The notes below the pieces were generated by a model. That model was given only the letters and a program-made list of their open reading frames with translations. It had not been told where the DNA came from and made no database searches. Shown piece by piece: positions 45,391 through 57,697 of a stretch of DNA of 64,000 bases (position 1 is its first letter; the number at the start of each line of letters is the position of its first letter). The position numbers and the translations under genes were made by a program. This stretch comes from Podospora pseudocomata. Lineage: Eukaryota > Ascomycota > Sordariomycetes > Sordariales > Podosporaceae. Location: contig NW_026946365.1 of assembly GCF_035222375.1 (NCBI RefSeq), positions 682,001 through 746,000 of the forward strand, given 5' to 3'.

Positions 45391-45580
45391 ATGTTTCCGT
45401 TCAAATTCACAATTAGCAGCATAATTCCACTTGAAAATAGAGTCCATAATCTCTTACTATTGCTATCCTCAAACCTTACCCATAACCAGCTGTCTTCTAA
45501 AGCAGCCTACACATACCCTCTCCAACGCCATTGCTCAAAAACTATGCTTCATCTCCCTCCAAAATCATTTCACCAGGCTT

Positions 45581-47156
45581 CTAGCCGGCCACAATCCCCG
45601 TCATCAAATCCTCATCCTCCACCACATCCCCAAACCCCGTCACATCCACCGGCCCACCCTGACTCTGCCCTTGCTGCTCATGCTTCTTCTGCTGCGCCAA
45701 CCATTTTAGGTAATCCTTGTTACTTGCCAACCTCTCATTCGTAGCCTTGACCACCGGCCCCAGCGCCTTGATCCTCTGCGCAGTCGCCACCATCCTCCTC
45801 GTGAACTCTTCCTCGCTCAAGTCATCCGCCGTAGAGCTAAACGCCAAATACGCCAGGCCATTCTCTGGGTGCACCACCTCCCCTTGCAGGAGGCCCTCGT
45901 CAATCATTCCCTGGACCAACGCCTCGATCTCCTGCACCGATGCCAAGGGCGCAGCCGTCTCGGCGGATTGTGTTCGAGTCCGTATTTGCTCGAGAGAGAT
46001 TCTGGAGTAGACATGTCTCAAATTCAAAATCTGCCACTTCTGATAGTGCTCAATCACCAGCTTCAGAAGAGAAACATTCTTCTCCTCGTCCCAGAAACCC
46101 TGAGACAGCCCTTCGCATTCCGTCTTGAAAGATTCCGCTGTTCGCTTCTCAAATGCCTGCGCCAACGAGTAGTATGGTTTGCCCGTAACCTCGTAGACTT
46201 TTCGTGGCCCGTTTGGCGTGGTAGGTGGGAGAACAGGTGCCTTCCCGTTGAGCAAGAGTCCAACCAAAACCCACTTGCTATAGGCTTCCACTTGAATTTT
46301 GCTCGCGTTGGTGTTGTCTCTGGATGGATAGGTAATCACCCGCTCAAAGGCATCGAAAGCTTGCTGCCAGGATCGTCTCTGAATAAAGCAAAGCCCGCGC
46401 AGGAGGTCATGCTCGAGGATGTCTTTGTTCTCCAAGGATTTGGTGAAGTCGTTTTCGACAGTAATAAAACCCGAGGGAGGAAGATCGGGATCGCTAAGAT
46501 TTCGAGTGCTTGTCGAGCCCTTCATGCCAGGGTAGAACACGATGCTCTTCTCGATGATGGGCAACACAGGCTCGATGTTGTTGGTCATGTAGGCAAATCG
46601 GACGAGGTAGGTATGGTGGCTAGTAAGAACCGACCCGGTGGGATCGAGGCGGAGAAGTGCTGTGGTGATGAGCTCGACCGCAATGGAAGCCTAAGACCGT
46701 CATAATCAGCAGGCGACAGCTACAGAATCAGCAGCAAAAACCTACAGGAAACAAATCCTGCAGCCGTGGCTGTGTTAACAGCTTTGTGAACGCATGCCCA
46801 GCATATCGAATCTGGCCGGCGTCGAATGATGCGAGGAAGGTGGTGAGCTTTAACAACAGGTCGTCGAGAGGGTAGCCATTCGACGATTTCAAGGTCTGCA
46901 GCACATAGAGGTAGGATAGAGAATGGGTAGCTGGATCGAGTCGCTAATTTCATGTTAGAAACATCAGATCTATTGCCCAGATCTGCTAAAACAGGCATAC
47001 CTCAATGAGCTGGGGAGCTTCCGAAGCCCACTTGGAGTCGGCCGACAACCTCGTCAATGTCTTCGTGTGTGCCTGCGCCGCCTTGTGGTATTCCTCATTA
47101 TCCCCAAGCTGCCCCGCCGACGGGAAAGCCACAAGCGTCGCGAGTGTCGATTCCAT
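45581..47156 (-). CDS. csn3: COP9 signalosome complex subunit 3
   Basis: Scaffold subunit of the COP9 signalosome, the complex that removes NEDD8 from cullins. Three exons on the minus strand: 47001-47156, 46746-46943, 45581-46690, giving 487 residues, close to the family's usual size. The helical-repeat N-terminal half includes HSLSYLYVLQTL and HTYLVRFAYMTNNIEP. It is followed by LRGLCFIQRRSWQQAFDAFERVITYPS and a PCI-type winged-helix region (LNLRHVYSRISLEQI; IDEGLLQGEVVHPENGLAYLAF), and an acidic tail. Both introns are short (about 55 bp), GT-AG and phase 0. The ATG at 47156 gives the conventional N-terminus (MESTLATLVAFPS). It reads in the same direction as the RPA gene upstream, with a separate 0.6-kb promoter region. 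Confidence 0.9.
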
Positions 47157-47748
47157 CGGATTAATATGTAGCACTTTCTTAATGGGACAGTCGGTCGGCC
47201 GTGGTGCTGGTGGGATGGACGCTTTCGATGGGGACGGCGATGGACGAACGACCCCTCCTAGCTGTGGTCTCCCCAATCTCGCTCTTGTATGGGTGTCTCG
47301 ATTGGCGTCAAAGGCCAGCAAACTGCGGACAAGTTGTAGCTGAAAGGAAGGTCGTGTTAAAACAGCTCGATATCGGCGCGGGTTGTTGTCAGTGGTTCAG
47401 CGCTCCAGATTCCAGATGTCAAGGTAGGGTTGGGTTAAGCTCCCCGCCATTGAACATTGACGTGGGGAAGGTGCCTAGCTCAGCTCCACCACCGGCAAGG
47501 CTGCAGGGGTATAACACAGTGCGCTCCTCGTCATTCTAGGCAACTCTGCACTGTGAGTAACCATTGCGGTGCTCCCGGGTCCAGTCAAAAGAAGATGTAA
47601 AGCATGGAGCTATGAAATCGGGATGGTATTTGCAATTGCACCAATACATGGTCACTCTACAGAATAGGCCAACATGAACAACAGGCAAATCCCTCTCTAA
47701 TACATATTAACCTCCCCGTCGCCTCGCTTCAACGTCCACCGAACAACA
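47157..47748. other. Intergenic between CSN3 and RPA1
   Basis: Promoter side of the CSN3 gene and 3' flank of RPA1. No feature was recognised. Confidence 0.5.
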
Positions 47749-49814
47749 CTACACACCCAGCTGCCTGATCATTTCTGCCAACCGGTTGCCTTCCATCTTG
47801 TAATCCAATGGCGTCGCCTCCATAAGCTGATAGCGCACCCTAGAGCCACAGTTAGCACATGCAAAAGCAACTTCAGATCATGCGGAGCAGACCTACCGTT
47901 GCTGTTCACCATACGTATCCATCTTGGCCCGAGCCCGGAACGTCATCTTCCTGCAGTTTGCACTATCAAACGCAGTGGTAAATCGAACCTCCGCCTCCTT
48001 CCTGGCCTCATCTGAAGCATCACCAGACTCCTTGATCTGCTTCCACTCCATGAGCTCATCTGCCGACGCGCCCAGCAACTTCCTGCCCTGCTCATCGAAG
48101 CAGCTCAGCCAGATCTGGCCAGTGTGGTCGCTGCAGTTGAAGTTCAAGATGTACCGATACTCCGGCCTGTCGTGCGTAACATCGCATTTCTCGCAGCGCC
48201 AGGTGCCGTCACCCATGTCGGTGACCTTCTTGTTGCAACCCTCACTGCGGCACGCCGGGTAGCAGAAGTTGTCCTGCTTGACGTGAACAATGGTGGCCTG
48301 AACGGAAAAGTATTCGGGCTTGTCAAAGCCAACATCCTTCTCCTTCACCTGCTGGATCATCAGGATCTCGTTGGTGCGACCCGCGGCAGCACCGACTGAC
48401 GACATGTTACTATGTGTCGCGAAGTCGCTGTGCCTGCCGGTAGAGTCATACCAGCCCTTGAGAGCATGGGCCTCTGGAATATCAGGGTCAATGGCCATGG
48501 TGCCAGATGACAAAAGAGACAAACTCCTGCCGTTGAAGTCACTGACACGGGTGCCCTTGAACGCAATGACTTCCTCCGGCTTGCCCTGGAACTCGGTAGC
48601 TGTCTTGCCCCAAACGGTAACACGCACCGAGTAGCCAGTTTGGTCCACCAGCTCCAACTCACGCTTGTCGTATGGTTTCTGAGTGCTCTTGGATGTGATC
48701 GATGAGACCTCATGCACCGTCTTGAGCACACCGAGAACATCAACCGTGGCGTCCTTCTCAACGCTTTGGAGCTCTTGGATATTGCAGAAGTTGAACCGAA
48801 CCTGTGGTACTGAGCTCTGATCTTCAGCCTTCTCGACAACTGTATCCCGCTCAAACGTGAGCTCGTAGTCGTTGGGAAGGTTGCTGAACTGCTTCTTCGC
48901 AAGCTGGACTCTGCAGGGTGCAGAGATATAGTACACCTGGCCCTCCTGAAGAACATCGTAGAATTGGTCGACCTGATCGTTGAACATGGTGGCCTTGATC
49001 TCGCTGCTCTCGTCCAACAAGTTGACGCTAAAAAGCTTTCCTTCGCCGTTGTTTTTGTGCCATGTCTTGATGTCCGACTTGTGGGTGAGTCTCGCCTTGA
49101 TCGTCCACTTGTGAGCATAGGGGGATAGTGCCTCGATGGGATAGATGGTACTGCTGACACCTCCGCTGGTGCGAGTGTTGTTGTTGTGGTTGTTGTTGGT
49201 GGGGCGTGACGCCAGTTGTCTCTGGACCTGGGACTTGGACTCTTGGGTCGGCTCGCCCTTGGGGGCACCATAAAAGGCGGGCGCAGCAGCAGCAGCAGCA
49301 GCAGGTTGAGCTTCTTCAAGCTTCGCTCCTCCTTCCAAGCCAACAGGGTTTCCAATCTTGTCCGGCGCACCAAGGGACTCGATGGCCTCGAGCTCTAATA
49401 CTATAAGAACGCTGTTCAGAAGTTAGCAAAGGCTAAAAAGTATGACCGTGGGAAACAGCGGTGGCGCACTTCTTGCCCTTGAGGGCCTGGGCTTGGTATG
49501 ACTTCATGCGAACGATTCCTCCACGCTTGAGCTTCCCCTCGTGTACGACATGGTTGGCCTGGGTGGCCAGCATGCACTGCACATAGTTACGGACATCGCT
49601 GAGAACGATGCGGTATCGTTCTGGCGCACCGCCGCCTTTTGAGTCGAGGGTCTTGATCTGGAGGCACTGCAGAACCGGAACGGGATACTGGGCACGGGCG
49701 CGCTCAGGATCGGAAAAGATGGCTCTGTTTGAGTTGGTTAGTCAGTATCAAAGCCTTGGACCTTGAATCGGGTACTTACTCTATGGCACCTTGTGTGATC
49801 GCTTGCTCCGCCAT
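47749..49814 (-). CDS. rpa1: Replication protein A, 70-kDa subunit
   Basis: Large subunit of the RPA single-stranded-DNA-binding heterotrimer used in replication, recombination and repair. Four exons on the minus strand: 49780-49814, 49470-49724, 47897-49411, 47749-47839, giving 631 residues. Order: N-terminal protein-interaction OB fold (ending KRGGIVRMKSYQAQALKGK); Ala/Asn-rich linker; DNA-binding OB folds A (IEALSPYAHKWTIKARLTHKSD) and B (VDVLGVLKTVHEVSSI); fold C with its zinc ribbon CRSEGCNKK...WRCEKCD (C-x4-C-x13-C-x2-C). The 35-nt first and 91-nt last exons are needed for the normal N- and C-termini. The third-exon acceptor at 49412-49413 restores VLIVLELEAIE, the expected continuation. 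A short CAG run makes a polyalanine stretch in the linker. Confidence 0.95.
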
Positions 49815-50453
49815 CTTGTGTTGCTCTTGTTCGTTATCGTGTGGTTTTGGCCCGGTCAAATTAGGCGTTGAAGGGGTATCTGCCGGTTTGGAAAACAACA
49901 AGTCTAGGATGATGTCGTGGAGTTGGGAATAATTGCTGGAGGGGTCGCGTTGGGTGACCGCGTCTTGCCAGGCAGAACGCGTCGAGGGGCAAGAGTTTAA
50001 TTGCTTGAAGTTTGCTGGCAGTGGGGCCGTGCGTTGGCGTTGGCACAGTGTTTATTTAGGCACCAGTTAGCTGCACTGTCCTGGAAGCTTCTCCTATCTT
50101 GACATCAGGTACTGATTTGCAGGTAGCAAGCTGCAGCAACGTGACAGTATGGACATATCACGTCGAATAATCAGATATGACTCCCGTCTCTTAATAGGAT
50201 GATACCACTTCACAATTATCATCCCACCTGCCATACACTAAATTGTGTGGTTCTCAATGGGAAGTCACCATCCACCCAGCAGCTGCCACTGCAGCAAGCG
50301 GGGTCTCTTTGCGTGTGCCCAGCCAGATGTCGGTGAGGGTTGACCCGACGTTGATCAACAACATCAACATACATCTATCATCGTAAACAACAAACAGATC
50401 ATCTCATCGACCTACACCCATCCTCCTTTTAGCCCTTATCAACCCTATCCAAA
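49815..50453. promoter_or_regulatory. Divergent promoter region (RPA1 / amidohydrolase)
   Basis: About 640 bp between divergent genes. The part next to 50454 is an AC/TC-rich fungal leader. No MluI-type (ACGCGT) cell-cycle box was seen, although RPA genes elsewhere often have one. Confidence 0.45.
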
Positions 50454-51585
50454 ATGTCCATCTCCATCATCGACTCCCACATCCACCTCTGGAACGAAGC
50501 CGAAGCCCCCAGTCACAACTGGTACGCCTCAGACTCGCCCCTCGCAACCCGCCACTCCATCGCAGAGTACCGTGAAGCCACCAGCTCATCCGCCTCTCAG
50601 CTCTCTGGCTTCATTTACATTGAGGCCGACCGCAAAAATGACGACTCCAAGGACTGGTCAGAACCATTGAATGAGCTAGCTTGGATGCGTCGGATCATTG
50701 AGGGCAAGCCTCAGGAGGGTGAAGGCCATACTGCTGATAATGCCAAGCTATGTCTGGGAATCATTCCTTGGGCTCCTATTGCTTCTGGCTTGCCTAAGCT
50801 GAAGGAGTACATTGCTACTGTGGAGGAACAAGCTGGGGAGGCTGCTTGGGCAAAGGTGAAAGGTTTCCGGTATTTGTTGCAGGACAAGCCGAACAAGACA
50901 GGGTTGACAGAGGAGTTCATTGATGGGTTGAAGTTGCTGGGGGAGAAGGGCTGGGTATTTGATGCTGGCGTCGACCAGCACAGGAGAGGGAGGGTGCAGT
51001 TGGAGGAGCTGGTGGAGATTATTGACCGGGCTCATGATGGTGTGGAAGATGAAGACAAGAAGGTGGTGTTCATTATCAGTGAGTTTTAGATGGGGAAGGG
51101 GCTGGCATGGAATAATACTAACGGAGAGACAGATCATCTTTGCAAGCCCGACCTGACAATCATCAGTCAGACTGATCCGTCATTTATTGCTTGGTATGCT
51201 CATTTTCTTGGTTCAGATGAATGACCAAATGACTGACCAGATAAATAGGAGGAGCGCCATGTTCACACTTGGAAAGTGCCGCCGCACTTACATGAAGCTG
51301 AGTGGGCTGTTTGAAGAAATGTCAGACTCACTGAAGACACAATCTGCTGAGCAAATCTTCTCGGCGATCCTGCCCTGGCTCGCCGTTGTTATTGCTGCAT
51401 TTGGCCCAGAGAGAATCATGTTTGGCAGCAACTGGCCAGTATGCACAGTTGGTGTTGGTGAGGAGGCTTGGAAGAAGTGGCACAAGATTGTCGACATGAT
51501 GTGTGATATGGCGGGTCTCAGTCAAGAAGACCAGACTATGGTCTGGAGCGGGACAGTGAAGAAGGCATATAACCTTGAGGGATAG
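50454..51585 (+). CDS. Amidohydrolase-2 family metal-dependent hydrolase
   Basis: TIM-barrel metallohydrolase of 340 residues. Three exons: 50454-51078, 51133-51193, 51249-51585. The first metal site is the N-terminal HxH in IDSHIHLW (about residues 7-11). Later family blocks are VFDAGVDQHRRG, VFIINHLCKPDL (formed across the first junction), TYMKLSGLFEEM and the MFGSNWPVC segment with a C-terminal substrate/metal loop. The family includes lactonases and decarboxylases (L-fucono-lactonase, 4-sulfomuconolactonase, dicarboxymuconate-type), so a lactone or amide substrate is likely but not identified. No signal peptide is visible. Note that GSNWPVC has Asn where many members carry the metal-binding Asp (GSDWPV); this is also seen in fungal homologues as I recall them and may affect metal use. 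Confidence 0.85.
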
Positions 51586-52271
51586 GTGAACAAGGTGTCT
51601 TGCAACAGGAATTACCTCACTTTGGACTCCAAGTTCCCTAACTCGATTTGGTGCAAGGGAATACGCAAGAGGGGGTTGGCTGAGAGGCAAGCAAATTGTT
51701 GTAGAAAAGTGCCTTTAAAGACATACTCGAGTCAGGCGGCACATCATGTATAGGGGTGGTTGTTGTTACATCGGGGCGTGAAGAGGCTTCCACTTTGGTA
51801 AAAAGAAGGCTTAAATCGACGTTTGGCTTGGCTATGAAAAGACAAACCCCTTGGAGGAGTACACATAATCATGCACACCACCAGTGGCTACAACCCATCT
51901 CTATGTCCAACACTAGTACACAAAATTCCTGTTCCTGGCCAGATCGGCTCACCAAATCCGGGGATCGGTTATGACGTCTGCGGGGGGGGTTCATTCCCCA
52001 CAATTCTCAACTCTTCCCCAAGTTCTTGGCGGTGCACGCGCACATCTGCCATCGCTAAGCCGAGCCGAGGTTGATCTTGGGGACCTTCCAGCCGAGCCAT
52101 CGTCGGTGGGGATCCTCCAGAAGACAACAACCACTTGTCTTTAAGGGATTAACAAGCATTTTCATCTTTAAACTATACACCGCGCTCTCTACTCTACTCT
52201 CTCGATCTTCACGACATCTGCAGTACACTTCAGTTCTCCTCGAAAGATCTTCCCAAGCCAAAACCGTCAAC
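51586..52271. other. Intergenic: amidohydrolase 3' flank and cytochrome b5 leader
   Basis: No gene supported. The final ~130 bp are TC-rich (ctctctactctactctctcg at about 52183), a typical leader for a well-expressed fungal gene. Confidence 0.5.
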
Positions 52272-52590
52272 ATGTCTGCTCAAATCACCAAGGCCGAGGT
52301 TGCCCAGCACAAGGACGACAAGTCCATGTATATTATCATTGATGACGGCGTCTACGAGATTGCCAGTATGTTTCTTCTTTGCGGTGACAGTACATAATCA
52401 AAGATGGTATGGCTAATCGATTTCTTCTCTAGACTTTGTCAACGAGCACCCAGGCGGAGCCAAGATCCTCAAGCGCATGGCCGGCAAGGACGCGACGAAA
52501 CAGTTCTGGAAGTATCACTCCAAGGGCGTCATGGAGAAGTGGGGAGCCAAGTTGAAGGTGGGCACGCTGAAGGAGGAGGCCAAGCTTTAA
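52272..52590 (+). CDS. Minimal soluble cytochrome b5-like heme protein
   Basis: Predicted 83-residue protein, two exons: 52272-52365 and 52433-52590. The product is one bare cytochrome b5 heme-binding domain: the first axial histidine lies in [12 protein letters not shown], the second in [10 protein letters not shown]. There is no transmembrane tail or fused reductase, unlike microsomal cytochrome b5 (about 130 residues with a C-terminal anchor). The splice joins a single A to AC, giving NFVNEHPGG exactly as the family needs. It starts [21 protein letters not shown], the usual entry into the fold. It probably works as a small electron carrier; the partner enzyme is unknown. Short HPGG proteins of this size are common in fungi. 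Confidence 0.88.
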
Positions 52591-55363
52591 ATAACGGTTG
52601 GATGGATGATGGGTGGAAAGGAGGAGGGAGAGAATGATGGATACCATGACCGACCGCGCGCGCGTGTGTGTGTGCGACGATAGCGAAACGAATAATAGCG
52701 ATGCGAATTCTTTTTTTCGGAATTTGAATATGGAATATATATCACTACACCAACTTGGACCGCGAGGTGGCCCTTCAGACTGGACGGTTTGTGTGTTCCG
52801 GAGATCGCGCGATCGGTTGATCGATTGGTACGATGGAAAAGCAGGAAGTATAGTCTACTTCCCTCCCTACATCTCGCGACAACCAGACAGATAACAAGTC
52901 GATATCACAAGCCCCTCCGGGTTTCTTCAGCTGTCACCCACGTTACTTCTGACCCCACCCCCCCCCCCATATTTGGGATTTCTTTTTTTAACCCCAACGG
53001 CGAGGTGATGACCCCCACGAGTGTCAATGGCAGGTTGATCGGATGTGGGCATTTGACGAGCCCCCCACCTCTCCACGTTCTTGAAGTACAAGTTGTCGTT
53101 GGGCCTTTCCATATCCCACGTCAACCGCGCGCGTCGTGGGGAAATGATGGAATTTCCCTCATGTTACACACCACGATACACAGATCTCTTTTTCTAGAAA
53201 ACGAAGGATAGTGCTGTCATGGCCAAGACAAGACGAAATATGGGGGTTTCGGCAGGGAAGCTTCCAGCAACACGAGAAAAACACGAGAATTTGTTCGAGA
53301 CATTTTGCGCACACAAGACTCGCTTTAGAAGAGGAGAAGGTTTCGGAAGCCGGGAGATCGACCTTGTGTCAGTCTTTCACAGAGGAAACAGCTGAAGAAC
53401 AGCGGGAGTTTGTGCTACGGAAGGCTTTTGATGTCACTTTTTAAAGACATATTTTCCGCGGCGAGTTCCATCATCCTTTTTACCTATCTTTTACATTTTA
53501 CTCACCCGCCCTAGCTATTCCCGATGTGTTCAGGATGGGAAAAGATAGGGAATTCGAAAGATGCCGATGACCAAGAGATGATAGAAAAGGACCCCACGCT
53601 TTCTTTTTTTTTTTTTTTTCGGTTTTCACACCACCTGCGGCATGCGTCAATGTACAACTGATGCAACCTGTCGGCATCGGTCCCTTCGGCGGGCTTATAA
53701 AGTTCACGGTTGTCGGTGACCAAAAGAAGCCTTCCTGGGTCCGGTACCTGGTAGGTAGGTATCTTATCGGCATCGGCGTCGGGAAACAAAGATGGGCATT
53801 TGACGGACCGGAAGGGGGGTGGGGAGATGTTATACTTGTTCTGATCTTGTAAGAGATGGAGGTTCTTTGAAGGGGGTGGCCGTGTGCGGGGCGGTGGGAT
53901 CCGAAGATCCCGTTTTATGGGAGTGAGTAGGGTACCTAAGGTAGGTAGTCTACAGCCGCGACCGCCGCGGTCTGCGCATTTTTCCCGATCGATAATATTG
54001 TACCTACATTAAATATATGTGAGGTTAAAAGTTACGACGCTAGCGGCGCTTGAAGAGGGCGGTAGTGCTTGCATGCTCGTGTGCGGCTCACCTACAGCTT
54101 GCACTTCTGGTAGTTTGTCTCTCTACCTTATCTTGGGCTGATCTGTAGGATTCATGCTGAAGGGTCGCCGTCTTGAGCCAGGCTGATGTGCTGACAAGAG
54201 GTCTAGGAATAGGACGGGCATGAGATGTGCCGAGAATGGACACAGAGTAACTCGGCTGGTGAGGTTATCGATATCAGAGCACTACCTATCTCTTCGGGGG
54301 ACTAAGAGTTGCGTGGATTACTGATACGAGATACGGCGACCGTTGAAGCTATTCTCTTTCACCCAAGGCCGTCATGATTGGAGGAGGCTCGATGTTACCT
54401 CCAAGACGGGCCGGTTGTGAGAATCTACCTTACCCCGGAGTGTTAACTCATCTTGGGTCTTCTGTTGGTTGAAGAAATCGATGGATTCAACACAATTTTG
54501 CCTCCTTCACCCCCGAAAACCCTTGATAGGTCCATTTTGAACCGACTACCCTCTGGTTGGCTCACTCTTCACCAACATCAACCATTCAACTTTCTACCTG
54601 CAGCCCCGTCCTCTGTGATATGCCCACAATAGACAGTCACCGCTCACCAACCCCACAACTCATGTTACCTTCCCCGTATTTTCCCCCAGTTCCATCAACG
54701 ACAATCACTTGTTCTGGCCCTGGTCTGGTTTAGGTGAAGTGCTCGTGTAATGTGAACTTCCTCCTCGTTGGTCAATCTAAAGAGTCCACAAACTCTCATT
54801 GGTGTCTCATTTTGCAAATTGGTCCAACCCCAGGTCTGACTGAACCTTGCCTCCATTTACACCAACAGAGTGAGAACTGAAGAAAGAGACCCGAGTTTGC
54901 CGCTCAACCTTGTTAGTGTTCTTCAACAGCGCGCACATGGACCCTTTTATGCAAGAGCATCACTGTCACCTTTGTTAGTGTATAGGTCCATCACAACCAC
55001 ATCACAGGTAGTCACAATCTTCTTTGACAGGTTAGGTAAGGCAGGTAGGTAAATAGTGAAGCTGCGTTTCAATTCAACTAATCCCTCTTAGGGAATGATC
55101 CCCCCCTTCCTTGGTAGTTATAGTAACAAGACAGACAACAACAAAAAACAATTATCCCCAATTTCAGTCGAATAATCCCATGATCCGACCTTTGATAGGT
55201 ATCCCGAATGTTTTAATGATCCAACTCCATGCTTTGCTTTGCTCACTTGAATAGCATTTGCTTGCTTTGTGTTCCCCATAATTCCCAAACCACCCAAAAA
55301 AACGCCGTGTGTGATAAGAGCAGACCGGAATGGTGGTAGTGTAAGTTGTTGTGAAAGTGAAGT

Positions 55364-55396
<33 letters not shown>

Positions 55397-55522
55397 GGTG
55401 GTGTACAAAAATAGTTGTAGTAAAAAATATTCCGCATCCGGTCTGCTCATCATCATCCCATCCATGAAATCAAGAAGCCATCAACGCCTTGTCCGAAAGA
55501 TGTAGTAAAGAGAAAAGGCTGT
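52591..55522. other. Intergenic, 2.9 kb
   Basis: No supported gene. It contains a 16-T homopolymer at about 53604-53619, a CCGCGG-centred GC-rich dyad near 53957-53970, and a TTG repeat near its end (separate entry). Open frames at 52613-53211 overlap the cytochrome b5 3' flank and lack coding character. Confidence 0.45.
55365..55397. repeat. (TTG)n microsatellite
   Basis: Eleven perfect TTG units in the 3' flank of the small ORF at 55523. Visible directly. Confidence 0.9.
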
Positions 55523-55756
55523 TTAGCGACGGATGGACGCGGGCCAGTGGTCTCTGTAGCCGATGGGGGATGGTGGGGGGGCGGCCGGTACGGAGTAGTC
55601 GTTTTCTTGGATGTGGTGGATCGGGGTCACAAGCTGGTTGGACTTGGACTGGAGGGTAGCGTTGAGGCTGGCGAAGAGCTCTTGGGTGGTGATGAGGCCC
55701 AGAGGCTGGCGCGCAGCCGGGATGGGGATTGGAGCGGCGATCTGAGAGACAGGCAT
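55523..55756 (-). CDS. Small hypothetical protein, 77 residues
   Basis: An intact ORF with strongly coding-like codon choice (mostly C-ending codons: GCC, CTC, AAC, ACC), unlike the surrounding sequence. The product begins MPVSQIAAPIPIPAARQPLG, then has an amphipathic LITTQELFASLNATLQSK stretch and a Pro-rich end (PPPSPIGYRDHWPASIRR). There is no signal peptide, transmembrane helix or recognised domain. A long CA dinucleotide tract ends 17 nt upstream of the ATG, so it lies in the leader if the transcript starts further up. Function unknown; it could be a small fungal-specific gene. Confidence 0.5.
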   Translation of the reverse strand: MPVSQIAAPIPIPAARQPLGLITTQELFASLNATLQSKSNQLVTPIHHIQENDYSVPAAPPPSPIGYRDHWPASIRR

Positions 55757-55767
55757 TATGCTTGTGT

Positions 55768-55892
<125 letters not shown>

Positions 55893-57640
55893 TGGTGAGG
55901 TGAGGGTTGAAGATCTTGATAGTCAGGAGTAGGGTAGTATGGAGGAGGTCTGATGGTCTTGATATGGCGGACTTGTTTGAAGGCAAGTGTGTTGAGACAA
56001 GCAAAGGGCAGGAAGAGCGACCAAGGCTTGGGTATTAATGTGTTTTCTTGGAGATATCCTGTGTTGCTTGAGGCAGTGTAAGAAAAGAAACAGAGAAAGA
56101 CAGCTGGGGAGTCCTGAGACCAACGGACTCTTTATGTAGCAGGCCCGGCCAGGGAAAAAAAAGCAAGAGACCAGACCGACCTGGCCTCTGGACAGGGAGC
56201 AGGGGAGAAGGCAGACAGGGGGGCCAGATTGATGAGAATTCTCGGGGCGGCCCCAGTGGGAACTGTGGAATTCTGGGGAAGGTGGGATGGCTCCCAGGGC
56301 TCCGTGGATGTACCTTGTACTTTTTCACGACACAGAAAGCCCAAAGAAATTCAAAAGGTCCGAGGTGTCTTGCCCGCGAGGGACGGGAACGGACATGTCA
56401 ACCAGCCAGCAACTAAAACAAAAAAAGCAAACACAAAAGAAAGGAGCAGAATTTTCACCTCCAACCTCCTCTCTTTCGCCGTCTATCTGTCCGTCTGCTG
56501 TTTGTTTGTTTTGCTGCTTTTTTCCACATTCGTTGAGGTGGAATGCTTTCAGCGTGTTCACCATTTCCTTGGGCATCCTATACAGCGACAGGGCTGCGCT
56601 GTTTGGGGGCCAACCCCCCAATGGTGAGATCGGATGACAAGGACAAAAGGGGCTGCTGTGCTTGCCCTCTCTCCGAGCGTTCCATACCACAGCCGTCACC
56701 ACCGAAGGCGTCAGTGTTTGGGAAAATGAGAGGACACGAGACAGAGCTAGCACACTGCCGATGACAGTCTAACGTGGTGCCAAGGACCGGGTCTTCAGCC
56801 TGTCGTGGCCATGGTGTTTTTGCGGCCTCTTCGGAGCGAGTGAGAGCAGCAGTTGATGCGCCCTGTAAAATCTCTGTGGGGAGCCATGTTCAGAGTGGGG
56901 TGCAGGCCTTGGAGGCACCGGAAATTCCGTCTGGGGTACAGCAGAGAGTGCGGTACATGGATGGGGAAATGTGGGGAAGACTTTTTTGACTCAGCTCCTT
57001 TTTTTCTTTCCACTGTTGCCTCATCCTGTCCGTGACACGTTCCATCTTCCATTTTCCCCTTGCGGCGTGTACGAACCGACCGTGTCAGCCTGAGTGTGGT
57101 GCCACAGCTCACCGACCATTCTCTTTTTACATCGCTCCATGGATTTTCGCGGCACCTCGCTCCGACACTAACAAATCCTGCTGGCCACAGATTGGATTGG
57201 CGCGGCTTGAGCAGCTGGAACTTGCAATTGGATTTGGATCGCGATCAGCCGAGGACCCAAGCATGTTCCGACAGTTGGACAGTTGGGGGGGCGGCGCATG
57301 AACATGAACTCGGTCTCCACGGCGGTCGAACCTTTTTGAGGTCCCTCAGATTACACGACGACGCCGCCCACGTACCTATTTTCTGCTTTCTGTGGGTGAT
57401 GAAGGCGGCGCAAGCAGGTCGGCACCAACGGTACCTTGTCAGCAAGCACACAGCATCCAGCACACGCATCCGTGGGGGTTATCCCTTTTGATCCCCCATC
57501 TGAGTCAGTTTCCTCTGGATCGGACACAATTCCAGTGGCCCTCTCGGAATGTTTACTCTCTCACTTCATCTGATGTCAACGGCATGATGTTCTCATGGAT
57601 GGCTTCATGCCGTTGCACTCGGCCGTTTCAAGAAGGCTTC

Positions 57641-57697
57641 TGGAACTCTGGAACTCTGGAACTCTGGAACTCTGGAACTCTGGAACTATGGAACCTC
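57641..57697. repeat. 8-bp tandem repeat TGGAACTC
   Basis: Six perfect copies of TGGAACTC followed by two imperfect ones. Confidence 0.95.
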
